From: Blasia pusilla
Lineage: Eukaryota > Marchantiophyta > Marchantiopsida > Blasiales
DNA: 64,000 nucleotides
Assembly: GCA_050084515.1 (NCBI GenBank)
Contig: CM114275.1
Coordinates: 8,308,001-8,372,000, forward strand
Direction: 5' to 3'
Shown here: positions 13,112 through 26,500 of the stretch, in pieces
Position numbering within the stretch: position 1 is the stretch's first letter
Layout of the letters: each line of letters begins with the position of its first letter
Program-made: the position numbers and the translations under genes
Notes under the pieces: generated by a model
Seen by the model: only the letters and a program-made list of their open reading frames with translations
The model's database searches: none
Told to the model about the DNA's origin: nothing

Positions 13112-16100
13112 CTAAGCATCTTCTGCTGGACCTGGGTACGCTGGGAGACTCATTATTCTGCTGTCAACTATGGGCACACCGATGGTGAAATGATACAGAC
13201 TCTGGTACTCTTTGTCTCCCAAACCCAAGACTTCGTGCACTGCAGATGAGCAAAACGACTGTCAGTACTGTTGGTACAAGATGTTCAATTCTATGATATT
13301 ATGTGATCGAATTATCCACTAATTGATCAACTTGAAGGAGAACAGAGCATCAATCTTCTAATGAAGTATAATATCATTCCATCCACTGAGAATCTATCAT
13401 ACTACGAGACTATGAGAATTCACTTCTTTGATCAATTTGAAGCAACACACACTGCCAAAACTTCAGAGGACAGGTTGCACAATTTCAAACTGAGTTAAGG
13501 AATTAGACCAACACGAAGGTGCATTCACTGGGTTAAGTGAGCCTATTGCTTGACACATATCACCATGATTTGATGACACACTCATATCCACAGATTTTGA
13601 TTAAATGTTGAAAAACCTTCAAATCCCTTGAGCAACAGAATCATCTACATCCTCGATGGTTGGCTTGTTGAAGTAGTCATGACCCTTCTCTGGGTTTAAA
13701 TCTTTGCTTGCTTGCTTCAGGAGTAGAGAGTAGGGGAAGGGCCACAGTACCTGCATCATCAAAGTAGCATCCAATTCCGGTCGCAGCCACCCCCAAGGCA
13801 GTCGCTTCTAGATAAAGCACTTGGCCGAGCAGACCTGCCTCCCAAAATAACCGCGGGTACATCCATCCTCCATTTTCTCGCAGAACTGGTTCAAATCGAG
13901 CTATCATACCAAGACTGAAAAAACTGTTACCTGCGATTTCCTGCAAAATCAAATCTTGGTTCTTTTAGTCTGTGTACACATAAGAAAATGTTAACAGAGT
14001 GCACTTGCCATTCCATTTGATTATGAATTAGACAAGATCCCTACAGACAGACCCAAAGCAGTAGTTCATCACACCCAGGGTGGACCGTGCCGCTGGACAA
14101 AGAGAAGAGAATAAAAGAGCTGATTATTGTCCACAGGCAACCCAGGGAGGCCATGACACTCAGAATCACTATATTTGCAGCACCAAAGTATGCTAGAGTA
14201 GTGCCTGTCATAGCCTTATGACCTTAGACCCCACACTCTGGTTGGACGGCGCTATTGACTTGGATGGGTGCAGAGGGTGAAACGAAGAGAAGATAGAGAA
14301 ACCTATAATGTGCGTCTGGGAGGTAGAGACTGTCATAACTTGAAACCATTGACACCCACACCCTGGTTGGAAGGTGCAAGAGACTCAGATGGGTGAAGGA
14401 TGAGGAACAAGCGAAGAAAGCACCATGTGAGAGGAGGGAGACCGTCTCATATGGTGTGAGAGGAGAAAGGATGAGACTGCACTCATTAACTAGAGCCAGT
14501 CATAGCCTTGCAACACAGGCTTCACTGCGTGGTTCGTTGGTGCAGAAAGAGAAGAGAGAGGAAGTGGGAGTTATACTGATCCATAGACATGATTCAGAGC
14601 AGAAAGCAGGAGGCGTTCAAATTGCGAAAGACAGTCATTCATCCACAGACAAGCAAGAATAGGTTCCAAGGAACAGTCAGAACAGAGAGAGACTGACTGA
14701 CCTGGTTACAGGACAGGCGAGCGGCCAAAGTGCGACAGTCACCACTGAGGAGACGGTACAGAGGCAGATCGGGAGGGCACCCGGGAGCCTTCTCCCAATG
14801 GAACTTGGAACTGAAAGCGTTCTTCAAACTGCTCTCATGGGCGGAATTCCGCATCAGAAAGTAAATACCCTGAGGCAAGTCCACCACCCTGTGCACAAAA
14901 ACAGCGCAATGAATTTCGGGCTCCCAAGGAAGCACTCCATACGGAAACATCTTTGGAGTTGCGACGGATGCTTTGACCAAGATTTGGTAGAACACATCTC
15001 TCTTCATGCCGTACTTCCCATCCATGTCCACTGCACTTCGCCTCCTCCTCACCACCTGTCGAGCACTGTAACCTTCATAAAGCTTATCATTCACAAGCGA
15101 CTCAGGCACAGGACGGGATCCCAAACTGGCAATGCTCGCTCTCTTACTGGGCTTGTGGCTGGCAAGGCCTGCTGCATAAATTCTCTCCCATCGAACGTGC
15201 TCTTTGCTCAGAGAATTCGGTGTGCCTGAGAATTTCAGACCCGAGAAGTGGGACACTAGTACATCGGGATTCAGAACCGGGAGCTCCCTGTTACAATCCA
15301 GTGCAGATCCCTGGGACCATGGAAACAGAGCAAGAATGCAGTCGGCATGCTCTCTCTCAAGATCTGGGAACACACCTCTCTCAGATCCGAGGGCAGAATT
15401 TCTTGGAGTACATAGGGATTCCCCATGAGCCAACCCCAGCAAATGAGAGATCTCCAGGGTTCCATAGCCATCCAGCAGTTGAGCATTCCAACCAAGATTA
15501 GCTCCTGCGACCACTAGAGCTCCGATGGCATGCCCCACATCGTGATTACAGTACCTGAATGCCCTCTCCCCGTATTTCCAAGCCTCTCTCCAATAAATAG
15601 ACGACAAACCCACCAGAATCGACCCCTCTGGCAACCCCTCACTCAACTCCTGCCACAGCTCCTGCGAAATCTCGGCCCTCACCTCCAGAGCGTGCTCCTT
15701 TGGGGCATAGTGCGCCACGAAAGGAGAATCGGAGAATCCAGGAATCGCCCCACCGATCACATATGCCTCCGTTGGGTGCAAGTTTCCACTCGAGGGATTG
15801 ACCCGCAGTGACCATGTCGAGGTGCCCACCGATTTCCATGCAGACAGAGCCAAGCTATCATACAGTAGCTGCGAGAGGGTGAGGCTAGTGATGGGCTGGG
15901 CACTCAAATTCCCCGTGCCCACCATAGGGTAGAGCACATCCCCATTGTCCTCTGGCGATGGCGATGGCGATGGCTGCAGGTGCTGCAAGCGAAGAATCTT
16001 GGTGCCTGCATATCGACGAAAAGGGTTGGGCTGATTTGCCCAGTCCAATCCATGCGGCCCTCTGGCGTACCTCAGGAACGAGTGCTTCGTTACTTGATGA

Positions 16101-16327
16101 TAAGACAGTTGGGTTTCCACCCCTGTTTCGTCATCGAGCACTGACCCTGCAGCCATCATCATTTGGGCACCCTGATTGCTTCTAGGGCTCTGGAGATGGA
16201 GGACTCGCGTCGGGGATCGAGTGCACCCAGTGAGCAACCTGCCATAGCTCCAGCTTCTCCAAGCTCGGCAGTATGCTCCCATCCACGTACCTCTCGGATT
16301 GCTCTGCTCACCCTGCCCTCTAAGCAT
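13112..16327 (-). CDS. SagB-type nitroreductase/dehydrogenase, two-domain plant form
   Basis: Predicted three-exon gene: 16327-14702, 13940-13751 and 13239-13112, giving about 647 aa. The first intron has CCAG|GTCAGT and TTTTGCAG|GAAAT boundaries, the second GCAG|GTACTG and TCTGCAG|TGCAC, and both keep frame. The family consists of FMN-dependent oxidoreductases related to SagB/ThcOx dehydrogenases, which oxidise azolines in bacterial peptide modification. The plant role is not established. Domain 1 carries 'LDWANQPNPFRRY' (about 94-106), 'NPSSGNLHPTEAY' (177-189) and 'YGERAFRYCNHDVGHA' (252-267). Domain 2 starts near 'RRRRSAVDMDG' (427-437). Exons 2 and 3 supply the conserved C-terminal blocks 'WMYPRLFWEAG', 'GIGCYFDD' and 'YQSLYHFTIG'. 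The first 75 residues are Arg/Ser-rich and unconserved, and could be an organelle transit peptide (inference). The ATG at 16,327 is the first in this frame. All exons are open, so the gene looks functional. Confidence 0.85.
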
Positions 16328-18846
16328 CCATCATCGCACCCATTTCTTGGCTCTGCTCCTCTTGATCCCTACCCCCATCGGTTTCACACCTATCTATCAA
16401 CTGTGCTGGCTGCTTCTACTCCTTCGTTGATTGAAGCCTCATTGGCCTCATGTTCTGCGACCCTTTATGTACTTTCAGTATTCGTAATTGGTCTATGCAT
16501 TCAGTCGGAGGTTTGGTTTCTTGGTCATGGGCACCCAAGAGAGCCATGGGACGTTAAGAATCACTTGCAGCAACAAAACATCCCAGATCAACCAAGACAA
16601 GTGACAGCCGCACAAAACGGCTAGCTCCCAGAGATCGAAAGAGAAAAGATGCCGAAATTCGCACTTGGAGTCTCGCTGGATTCTTTGGAATCGATGGATC
16701 GTCGCGGTGGACTCATTTGGAGAGGTACCTAATTGTGAAGACAGGTGTGGACTGAAGTTTGGTGTAAGCCCAAGAAAGTTCATGGAGGGTCGATCTGAGA
16801 GAATGGTCGGGGCTCATCAGCTGGAGGCTCAAAACTTTGTGCACCGGTTCATCGAAATTGGTAACGTCTCTAAATCGGTGTGGTGTGTACTTGCCAAAGC
16901 TCACGAAGTGAAGCCTACGGGTATATGGAGCTCGATCTCGAGATCTCGTTCGATGTGGTTGTGCTTCTCAAGTAGCCAATAATCCGAAGTTGGTGCTCAA
17001 TGCATGTGCGCTCAGACGTCCGTGGGTTGACGAGCTGAAGGTCCTCGTAGCTTAACTACGAGGTCCTGATCGACTGTACGAAACCTCTCTTTCTACTCAA
17101 CTCAGATCATGTACACCAAATTTCAGCTAGCATCCAACGACGGTCAACTGGAGTTACTGGATTTGTAGACCTTCAGCATACCAGTTCTAGTGCCCCTGCC
17201 TGCAAGCAGAACGACACGACACGAAGATCATGAGCAGCTGACACTCCCACGGAACGACTGCAATTGGGGCGTCCCAGAAACACCCCACCCTAAATTTGCC
17301 ATCGTCGCCAGCATGTAAGCCAGTTATTCAAATGGAAATCACTTCTTGCGACTGTCTTCGTATAGTCTAGATGCGTCCAAATCTCAAAGCATTCTCCAGC
17401 ACTAGACAGTCCATTGTTGCAGCTGCAGGAAGAAAGAAAGATGGAAAGAAATCACATGGTAACAATGCAAATTCAAGGTGACAGACTTCCTTTACACCGT
17501 CTCCATAATGGAAGAGGGTACATCTATCGTAAAGCAAGGATCCAGCGGAACTGAAACTTCACTGCAAACAAACAGGCAACAAGCTGGCTAGAATTCCGAA
17601 CTGATGCGCATAATCCATGGCGAGGCAAGCCTCCAGTGGATCCGACTCTTGACTGCAAACAAACATGTTTGGTGGAATTGGGAACTAATCCTCTGCAGTC
17701 GTAACTCCTCGCAGAATCGGAAGTCCTCACTCATCACACGAAACAGCCCACAATCCGAGATGAAGCAGAGACATGTTGGCGTTTCCAAGAATAGCCGTGT
17801 ATGCAAAGGCGTAGATCTAGAATCCAAGCTGATTATGAATGAGATGTGATCGTGGACACCATCCAAGAACAGCCATGTTACGAAGGGAGACTCAAAATCG
17901 AAAAAAGAAAGTGACTCAAAAACAATGTGAGATAAATCAGAGCTATATACTACATTCCCGTGTCAATCCCACATCAACAACTCGTTTGTTTGGGTGCAGC
18001 AACAAAGCACTTGTTACACACTACCAAACTAAAGTCTCTCTAAACGGGAAACTAAGGTGAAAATTCAAAAACTTCAATCTATTTTACATGATCTGACAGG
18101 AATCAAATCTGGATCCAGAAAGAACCTTGTTTCATTTAATCGGTCTGTCAGTTTTAGCATGTACATGAGAGCAATCTCGCTGCAGGTCACAAATAATTGC
18201 TAGTGCTAAAGGTCTGCTGTACACGATGTAGTCAACAACAGTGACAGTGCTGACAGGATTGAATCCCATTCAAAACAGGAAGAACCTAGATACTCATGGC
18301 CTACCTCTCCAAGCCATCAAGCACATGACATGGAGTAAAAAGCACACCCATAGCGGAGGCATAACCTAAAACCTGGAATTACAGATTACACAACTCCGTA
18401 CATCTCTCATTCGCTTGCACTGCGAGAGTGCCACTGCAAACTAACGCAACTTCCAAATTTGCTTAAACTACCTGTCAGCTCCACCCTTCAAGCTAATCAC
18501 GTGGTTGTGATGGGTATAGAGAGCCCACATCGAAAGCATTCCACACGATTTGGACAGATCGCTCGACATTTGATGACGAGAACTTGAATAATCGATGGCA
18601 AAAAATGAAGTAATGCAGCAACCTCGCTTACACTGTTGTTGAGCACATGACTCTTCCAATGGAAATCGAAGGTGCCTCTCTCTTGAACCGGAAACTGATG
18701 TTTTTATAAACTCTCTTCGTTGTTCCATGCAAACTTTTGATCGGTTTGAGCTCTCATACTATTTGAGCACTCAGTTTTTTCATGAAGTGATTCCAGAGCA
18801 GGAAGAAGACGTTCAGCGCAGACTACAGTTACCGGGTGCCATCCTC
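16328..18846. other. Intergenic: SagB-type promoter side and metacaspase 3' flank
   Basis: Both neighbouring genes are on the minus strand, so this 2.5 kb should hold the upstream region of the SagB-type gene (low side) and the 3' UTR of the metacaspase (high side). No conserved coding block was recognised. A short duplication ('actgcaaacaaaca') occurs at about 17,560 and 17,650. Open frames here are short and inconsistent. Confidence 0.45.
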
Positions 18847-20569
18847 TCAGACCTCACAAATGAAAGGAGCGTTCACATTGCTGTCACTACAATACAAGCA
18901 GGGGTGTTGCGTGAATCCTTGATCCTTCAACAACTTCCGCACCTCCGTGACCAGCTCCGCATTTGTGATTGTTCCTCGTCTTTCGGCAAGGACAGTCTGT
19001 ATGCCATTGCTCAGAGCTCCATAGGCTTGGGCTTTGTTGCCAGTGGGATTCGCGTCTGCAGACGTTTCATTCGACATGCAGCCACTGACTAGAACGCCTG
19101 TGTCATCTTGCACCCGCTGGCTGGGAGGAGGCTTGACGCCGGCATGGCCTGTCTGGGATACTCCAGTGGTGGGCACATTTTGAGCGGGTTTTGCACCATC
19201 ATTCTCAAGCGATGTCTTCAAGAAATCGACAGCCAGGCCCCCGAGAGTTCCCCAGATCCCGCCGCTCTGCCCCTCGCCTTCACCCTGCCGTCCCTTCAGC
19301 TTATCAGCGAGGAAGTTCACAAAGACCTTCACTGTAGGACTGGCATCGTCTCCGAACAGCTCGAACAGACTGGTCCTGATTCCCCCCGGCTTCACTTCGT
19401 GCCCACTCTGCTCGCTGAGCATCTCCGCCAATGTCTGGAGGGACAGGGACTTGTTCGTGAATTTCGCAGATCGCCGGCCCTCTTCGGGCTGCTCATCCCT
19501 CCTCTGGTGACCTCCGCGCGAGTGGAGATGGAATTCATCCAGTTTATTCTCCAGAGTGCGCAACCGTGAAGTCCACTCTCCACCGAGGTTTCCGAAGGTC
19601 CCACTCGCAGGAGGACCCGAAGACTGAGCGAAATTACGAGTTCCGCCTCCGCTTCCGGTTCCTCCGATCTGCTCCTTTTCGTGGTCGATCAGCCCACCGC
19701 TGTGACAAGAATCGGACACGAAGGTGAAGTTCACCCCGTCCTTGATGCGTGTGAAGATTATTCGGAAGTCGTCATCTGAACAAAACAAATCAGCACACCT
19801 TTTTCCATATCAATCATTGCCAACATGGGCCAGCCCGACTTGAATCCTCACTGATGAAACAATGCAGAAGCGAAACGGTCCAGCAACCTGAGGATTCGTG
19901 TGATCATCCGTCACACAGTAGAGCTTTGCAGGTTGACAGAGAGAACTTGCGGACATTCGAGTGACTGATGAAAGAATTGCTCGGCAGAAAAGTGGATTTA
20001 CAGCAGACTGGGATGGGAGGCAATGTCAGCGAATGAGGGGAGATGGTTTGAGGGCGGAGGAGAGGGAAACATGTGACGAAAGATCTTCACGACATTCTAA
20101 CCGGGAACCCCATGATCGCCATGTAATTAGAAGTTCCTCTTTTCAGATTCCAGTAGTGAAAGGCGTGGCTATTTTGGATGATCTCTCTAAAACCAAAGAA
20201 AAGGAGGAAGGAATGCGTAGACATTGTACTCCACACTCGCTTGACCATGAAGGGAACTACCTTTTCAATTGGGGATAACATGACGACATTATATATAGAG
20301 GTCTTCTCGGATCTGTTTCAGAGCCCCGCTCTAAGTGTCAGCCAATACTTTCATGTCCAGTGCGAAATAGGTTGAGATTGCAGCATTTTTTTATCCACGG
20401 AAAGCAAAAATGGCAGGCATACGGCATTCTCCCCTTCAGCTTTTCAAGCCCGTTTGGTTGGAGTTCCCCATGAAGGAGATTTGTTTTCCCGGCTGAGGTG
20501 TCCGATTTCAACCGAGTCTCTAAGCAGGGAACATAGTCAAATCATATACACACCAGAGGTTGAGTACAG

Positions 20570-20618
<49 letters not shown>

Positions 20619-21659
20619 ATCACTTTCTCCTCTCTCTACACCCGTCCCAGTCTCAAGCACTGTCCGAGCAGGGCGCGGGGTCTATGGTCGCAAGGCTACG
20701 ACAGGCACTACGTAATGAGTACAGTCTCTCTCTCTCTGTGCTAAGCTGGTAACACCAGAACCATCACCACCAGACTAGATTCACTGGCCAAAGCTGCTGC
20801 ACTGGTAAGTAAGTTATGTGTATTGGGGATCCAAATCAGGTAAAGTAGATGGTGTAGTAAAGAGCTTCCTGGTTGACACTTGGAAGCTCCGCACCATCAC
20901 TTTGTATGGTCAGCACTCACACTTTATGAGAGTGCCTCTCTCTCTCGTGTGGATCATCCATGCCCTGTGTAAAGAGACGCTACTTCCAAGGGGATGAGAT
21001 TGCCCCCACTGTCCACTCTGGGCATTGAACCCGTGAGATCTTGCACGAGATGATCTTGGACGAGTTCAGGTACACCACCTGAAGAGAGACAGACATATGA
21101 TGACTGCCTGGAAGGTATCGGAAACATCCGGAAAGGGATTACCCAATGGTGCGTGTGTGTGAACCCTGGCTACGCTCCCAGATCCATCATTGGAAAAATT
21201 CAAGGATTTCACCGCGACGTATCTCTTTCAAGGAAACTTGAAGCCTAAAAGCTAGCTCGAAGCCAGTCCCTGAGATGGTGCTAAGAGATGGGATTACAAA
21301 ATCCAATCTCGACTCCTTACTCGCTTCCAAGGACTCTGCTATCTTCCTTGGCTGACTCTCGTCTCCCTTGGAATGCCGTCGTTTCAATGCTATGGCCCTC
21401 TCGGATCCTCGAAAATCCCTTCGAAGATTTCGTCGCTCTCGTGCAGTCAAGAAAAATCAAAGCCAGGCACGCCGCACGAGGTCTCGGGCACGACATCCCT
21501 TGGCCCCAAGAACACTCACGCACTCGATGCCTCGGGCATAGAGAGCGTGGCACATGATGTCACTAGGAGTGCGAGGTCGCCACTCAGCATGCTCCTTTGG
21601 ATGGACGATGCAACGTTGAACCACCCCACCCCCCCATCTACGAGCTCCAAATTCCTGTC

Positions 21660-21708
<49 letters not shown>

Positions 21709-22056
21709 ACCTGTCAAGAGGTTGAGATCAGTAGGGACGATGGCCTCGTCCAGTCCATCATCCTCATCGTCACCACTTTCCCCAGGAACTTGCGTGCCAT
21801 GACCGCTGTAATGCATGAAGAGAACATCGCCGGGCACCGACTCGTCCACGAGCCGGCCCAGCACTTGCTTAATGTTCACCCCGGTCGGCTGGATCGACCG
21901 TTTGTCGGTATCCACCATCACCGTGATATCCTGCTCTGCGAATCCAAATCGCTCCCTCAAAGCCTTATGCATTCTCGTCACATCGTTCACGCACCCATGG
22001 AGCTCAGCTTTCGTTCCCGGGTAATTGCACCCCACGAGCAAAGCTCTTTTCGCCAT
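18847..22056 (-). CDS. Type II metacaspase
   Basis: Two exons, 22056-21711 and 19775-18847, encode 424 aa, within the usual 360-430 aa range for plant type II metacaspases. These are Arg/Lys-specific, calcium-activated cysteine proteases with roles in wound signalling and cell death. The p20 region begins '[14 protein letters not shown]'. The catalytic dyad is intact: His86 in 'HYSGHG' and Cys139 in 'SDSCHSGG'. The splice (GACAG|GTCCTT to TTGTTCAG|ATGAC) restores the family motif 'DLNLLTDDDFR' exactly. A variable linker of roughly 110 residues separates p20 from the p10 region, which ends with '[14 protein letters not shown]'. No N-terminal prodomain is present, consistent with type II. The ATG at 22,056 was chosen because it matches the family start and an in-frame codon before it is TTG. 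The single intron is 1.9 kb and contains long CT runs. Confidence 0.93.
20571..20614. repeat. (CT)22 microsatellite in the metacaspase intron
   Basis: A perfect CT dinucleotide run of 44 bases. It is the longest of several CT/GA runs inside the intron; a shorter run lies at about 20,725-20,738. On the gene's coding strand it reads GA. Such runs are length-variable in plants. Confidence 0.95.
21663..21705. repeat. (GA)21 microsatellite beside the metacaspase 5' splice site
   Basis: A perfect AG/GA run ends only a few bases inside the intron: the exon ends at 21,711 and the intron begins at 21,710. On the coding strand the intron therefore starts GTCCTT followed by about 40 bases of CT. This is an unusual pyrimidine tract at the 5' rather than the 3' end of an intron. 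Confidence 0.95.
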
Positions 22057-22280
22057 CTCCTCCTTCTCTTCCAATCAATCCACCGACCTGCGCAACAACT
22101 CCTCTATCAGACTCTCAAATCCTCGCCTCCAAGCCAAATCAGCAATCTCTTACGCCAACATACGAAATGACCGAAACATCAACTTCTCTCCCTCTAGTTT
22201 ATCACGCACTTCTCTCCCTCCGACGGCAATTCACATAAATTGCCATTCACAACTCGTATATGCATTCATTCCTCTCTCGT

Positions 22281-22288
22281 CTATTTAT
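22281..22288 (-). promoter_or_regulatory. Candidate TATA box of the metacaspase gene
   Basis: ATAAATAG on the minus strand lies about 225 bases upstream of the ATG. It is followed by a GA-rich leader, and CT-rich tracts (GA on the gene strand) occur further upstream near 22,465-22,488. The position is reasonable for a plant promoter with a 190-base leader. There is no transcript evidence. Confidence 0.3.
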
Positions 22289-23278
22289 CCCCATGTCGAA
22301 AACGCTCTCCCACAAACGCATCAAATGGTTTCCCAACTTTCGAATTACTCGATCCCGCGAGTGACGTAAACAAGTACGCTTCTCACCCGCACCTTTGCGT
22401 GTGCCTGGAGCTGTTGCAGTCTCAATCCTTCGCGCTTCCTCTCAGATTCTCCCTTTGCCCTCTCCCTCTCTCTCTCTCTCTCTCTCTCCCCCTCTCCTCT
22501 TCTCCGGATCTGTCACTCGCTGGTAGTGTTCCCGAAACACCGCTCGTGCCCCCACGACGACTCAAGTCCGTCACAGCCACCGCCGCGACTCTCGTTGTTT
22601 AAGCTGAAGCCAACTTCGGATGCGTGACTGTAAGTTCAAGGCCCGGGCCTCACCCGCAATGATGGTTAACGTCGAGTCAAGTTCAAGTCCTTACTTAATC
22701 GCGTGGCGGGGAGAGTGCCGTGAGTCAAGGGCCGTTCGTGGACTGGAGGCTAAGCGGAGTGGCTCGCTTTCCGGACTTGCCGTAAGTTTGAGGAAAGGAA
22801 AGGAGTCGGGATGTCGCGGATGACGGGAGCTTTCGGGAGTTCCACTAATCTCCAGCTTACATTGATACTACGCATCACAGCGCGGGGTCGTGTCGTGTTA
22901 TGGTTTGCGGAACGAAGTCCAAGAGTGCGTTGCTACCTACCGCCCTGGCCCAAATACGCCTCCTCTCATTTAAGAGCATGTTGCCTATAATTGTCTAAAG
23001 CTTTGCATTGACACCTGTCTGTGTTACTGCAGCAGGAGTTTTCAGCGAACGAATAATCGCACATCATCTTCTCCACAAATGAGGATAAATTTGTATTTTA
23101 ATATGACACGTCATCCAAATGAATGAAATGAATTTTTTCATAAATTTTTATAAATTATTTGTATGGTGCCACGTGGAAATTTCAGTTTTCCATGCTTCCG
23201 GTGAATTTAAATGACAGACTACAGTTTTTTTTTAAATCTTCGGTTGTCATGAAATTAAGTGAAGATTTTTTATGAATA
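22289..23278. other. Upstream region of the metacaspase, then AT-rich flank of the Helitron
   Basis: GC-richer promoter-side DNA up to about 23,000 holds no recognised gene. The sequence then turns AT-rich as it approaches the Helitron 3' terminus at 23,279. Confidence 0.4.
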
Positions 23279-23514
23279 CTAATAAGAATGCCCGTGCATC
23301 AAAATTTAGCATCTTGTAAAATTAATCATACTAATAAGTGAATATCAATAAATGAAGCATTACAAAATTTAGAAAATACGTGCCAATATAAAGTTCACAT
23401 ATGTAATGTTATTTTAATTTAATTTAGCATTTCATTATATACAACATTTCTAGTGTAAATACTTATTTTGTTAGTAGCATTTTCATAATCTGTCATAATA
23501 TGAATAGAATTCCT

Positions 23515-26500
23515 CTAACCTACTCTTGACAAGGCAACAAACAATTGCCCATGAGAAAATACTGGATTGGGCAAATAAATACCAACTCTATCTAATGTTT
23601 GACCTTGAGACTTATTAATAGTCATTGCAAAAGCAGGACGGATAGGAAATTGAAGTCGTCGTAAATCAAAAGGTAGGCCGGAATCATAAGCAATCAATGG
23701 AATGCGTGGAATGAAAACTCGAGCTCCAATGTTTTTTCCCGTGATAAGTGTTGCATCTATAAGATGTCGACTAAAGCCAGCTATCACCAGCCGAGTCCCG
23801 TTTGCTTGTCCCTTTGCTCCATTCATATTCCGTAATAGCATTATCGGAGCTCCAATCTTCAAAGTCAAACAATGAGGTGGCAATCCAGATGGTAAACATG
23901 TATTCAAAAATTTTGTTGGATAAACAAGTCTCATCTCATCGTCGGAAACAGAATCAGCACTCAAGAAAGTATGCTCCTGCAGAAACAAAATAAATCATTA
24001 ATAATAAGAGAGATGATAGAAAAATGTAGCAGTAGAACAATAAAAATAGAATAATGATATTCAAGAATATAAATATTACCTCTCCTGGAAATTGAAACAT
24101 GATTTCTCCGTTTATAATATCCACAGTAGTATTCTTGGTTGACAAAATGGATGTACCCCTCAAGAAATCAATGTCAATGAAATCATTGATCCTTGTGGTT
24201 TTAACAATTATCGCATCCGAAACCTGTATAAAATCCTCTCCAAGGTCCAAATGTAACGGTACACGACCCTCTCCTACCTCTAATAACCACTTTGCAAACG
24301 CTTCTTGCTCTTCTCGTGCACATCCTGATAATAAATATAAGATGAAGGAATAAGAAAATATTAAAAATAAACAAAAACCACATGAAATGAAAAAGGTGAA
24401 ATTTTAGGTTTATTCTTTAATACCTTGTACAATATTAACTCTCATGTTGGTAGTGAGTTTCAATAATCTCACGTCAAACCAAATAAGAGATCTCCTAAGT
24501 GTTGCACGCACAACTGTGGCACGATCTCCATGATTTAACAAGCTGGAAGAAGTTGTCGAAAGTCACCACCAAATAAAACGATCTTCCCCCCAAAAGGCAA
24601 ATCTCGTAATCGAGGATCCATCAAACCCATGATATCTTGGAAAGTACGATTAACAGCCTCAAATGCGTGACGATGGGTCATAGGAGCTTCATCCCACACG
24701 ATCAACTTCGCCTTTTGTATAAGTTGGGCCATATGACTATTGACCGATAGGTTGGAAAATCGATAACAAAACAATATCTGAGGAACATTTATGAAGGATA
24801 ATAAAATAATAATATAATAATATGCATGCCATAAAAGGAAAAGAAATCTTACATCTCGACTTACTTGCAAGTGGAACTTTCATGTACTTGGATAGGAATC
24901 TTGAATCGAGAATGAGCAGTACGACCTCCATCCAATAATAAAGCGGCAATCCCCGAAGATGCAACTGCAAGAGCTATATGACCCTCGCTCCGTACCATTG
25001 CAAGAAGAAGGTTGTACAAAAATGTTTTTCCTGTTCCGCCAGGACCATCAATAAAGAAAAGTTTTGCCTGAAAAATCCATATTTTTCGTTACAGAAAAGC
25101 ACTTTAAAAGAATAAAACTTAAATAAATAAAAAAGTGTAAGAAATTAATAATCAAATATACTATACATAATATCCACTTACATAAGGTGGCGCATCCTGT
25201 AAGATATCGCGAAAAGTATTACAAATAACTTCCCAAATCGCGCGTTGTCCATCATTTAAAGACATCTCTCCTGCTCTCACACGTTCACAAAGAATATCAT
25301 GATCGTAGGAGAGCTCTTCCTCTTCTAGACGCGAAATAGATAAATCACGAGTTTGGAAATCTGGTTGAGGCATGTCGGGGAAGTCCGCCATACTTTTACC
25401 ATGATCTTGAAGATGGTAATGGACCTCCAATAACGCAAGATTAATAATATGAACATCCAATGAAAGGGTCGGAATACCAATTCTCTATTACAAGCAACAA
25501 ATATAGAAGTTAAAACGTAAATGAAGTACCTAAAATATTCATAAGAGAAATAAGAAAAAAATTGACTCAACAAAAGCCATGCATATTACCTCACGCCTTT
25601 GATGTAGAAGATCTTCTGTCAATGGAACCAAAAAAATTTCCCGCACCATAGCCGAAAGGGAAGGTGTATTATATAGAAGACAAATGGCAAAGCCAGTACG
25701 AATGACAACCGCCTCTTCAAAGCAAGAAAAGATCTCTCTATCGTCCTCCAAAAGTCCCATCTGAATAACGGTCTCTTTGAAGGTAGGATAAACTACACCA
25801 TCGATGGTTCTCAAATGTTGATATGATTGAGCTCCTCTCACATGATGGAGAAGTAATCGTAACCAATGACGCTCCCCTTCAGCTAGGATTAGCGAAAAAA
25901 AAAAGTATTAGGAAGGAAGCATGAATATGATTTTAACATTAACTCAAATTTTTCCTTAATAATTGTATCTTAACAAAGTATAGAAAGTTTACCTGGATTT
26001 TTCATATACAGACGTCCAATAGGATGTCCACATCCTTTTTGCGCACGTTTACGCGGATGCCATTGCTTCTTATTCCAAGAGTAATGAGAAGGGAACTCCA
26101 AATAAAGATATTGAAGCGCAGTCGAATCAGAAACATTTGTTGCAAACCATTGAGTAAGAGTGGTTTCCTTACTTCGCTCCAGAATATTACCCAATGAATC
26201 TTGCCCATGAAAATATACCATTTGATTGTCTGGAAGATGAACAATCAATCTCACAATACTTGGTTGCTCTGTGTGTAGACTAAACTTGAAGATTTGCCAA
26301 CATGCTTCTGAAGAAGCAACGTACCTTCATACCATACAATATAAATATTGTTAGACTCCCACATAATATCCTAGGAAAAATTGGGAGATCTTGAAAGATA
26401 GAAGGGATCAAAATACCTTGCATCAAGATATAATGATGTCTCATCAATAATATCCTCTTCTGATGTAGTATTTGCCAAGGTATATGATATGGCATCAGAT

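Noticed and set aside
19108-19569. Plus-strand open frame opposite metacaspase exon 2
   Set aside because: It is an antisense shadow of the linker-coding exon, without recognisable features.
22074-22074. Metacaspase start at 22,074
   Set aside because: The codon is TTG. The ATG at 22,056 matches the conserved family start 'MAKRAL'.
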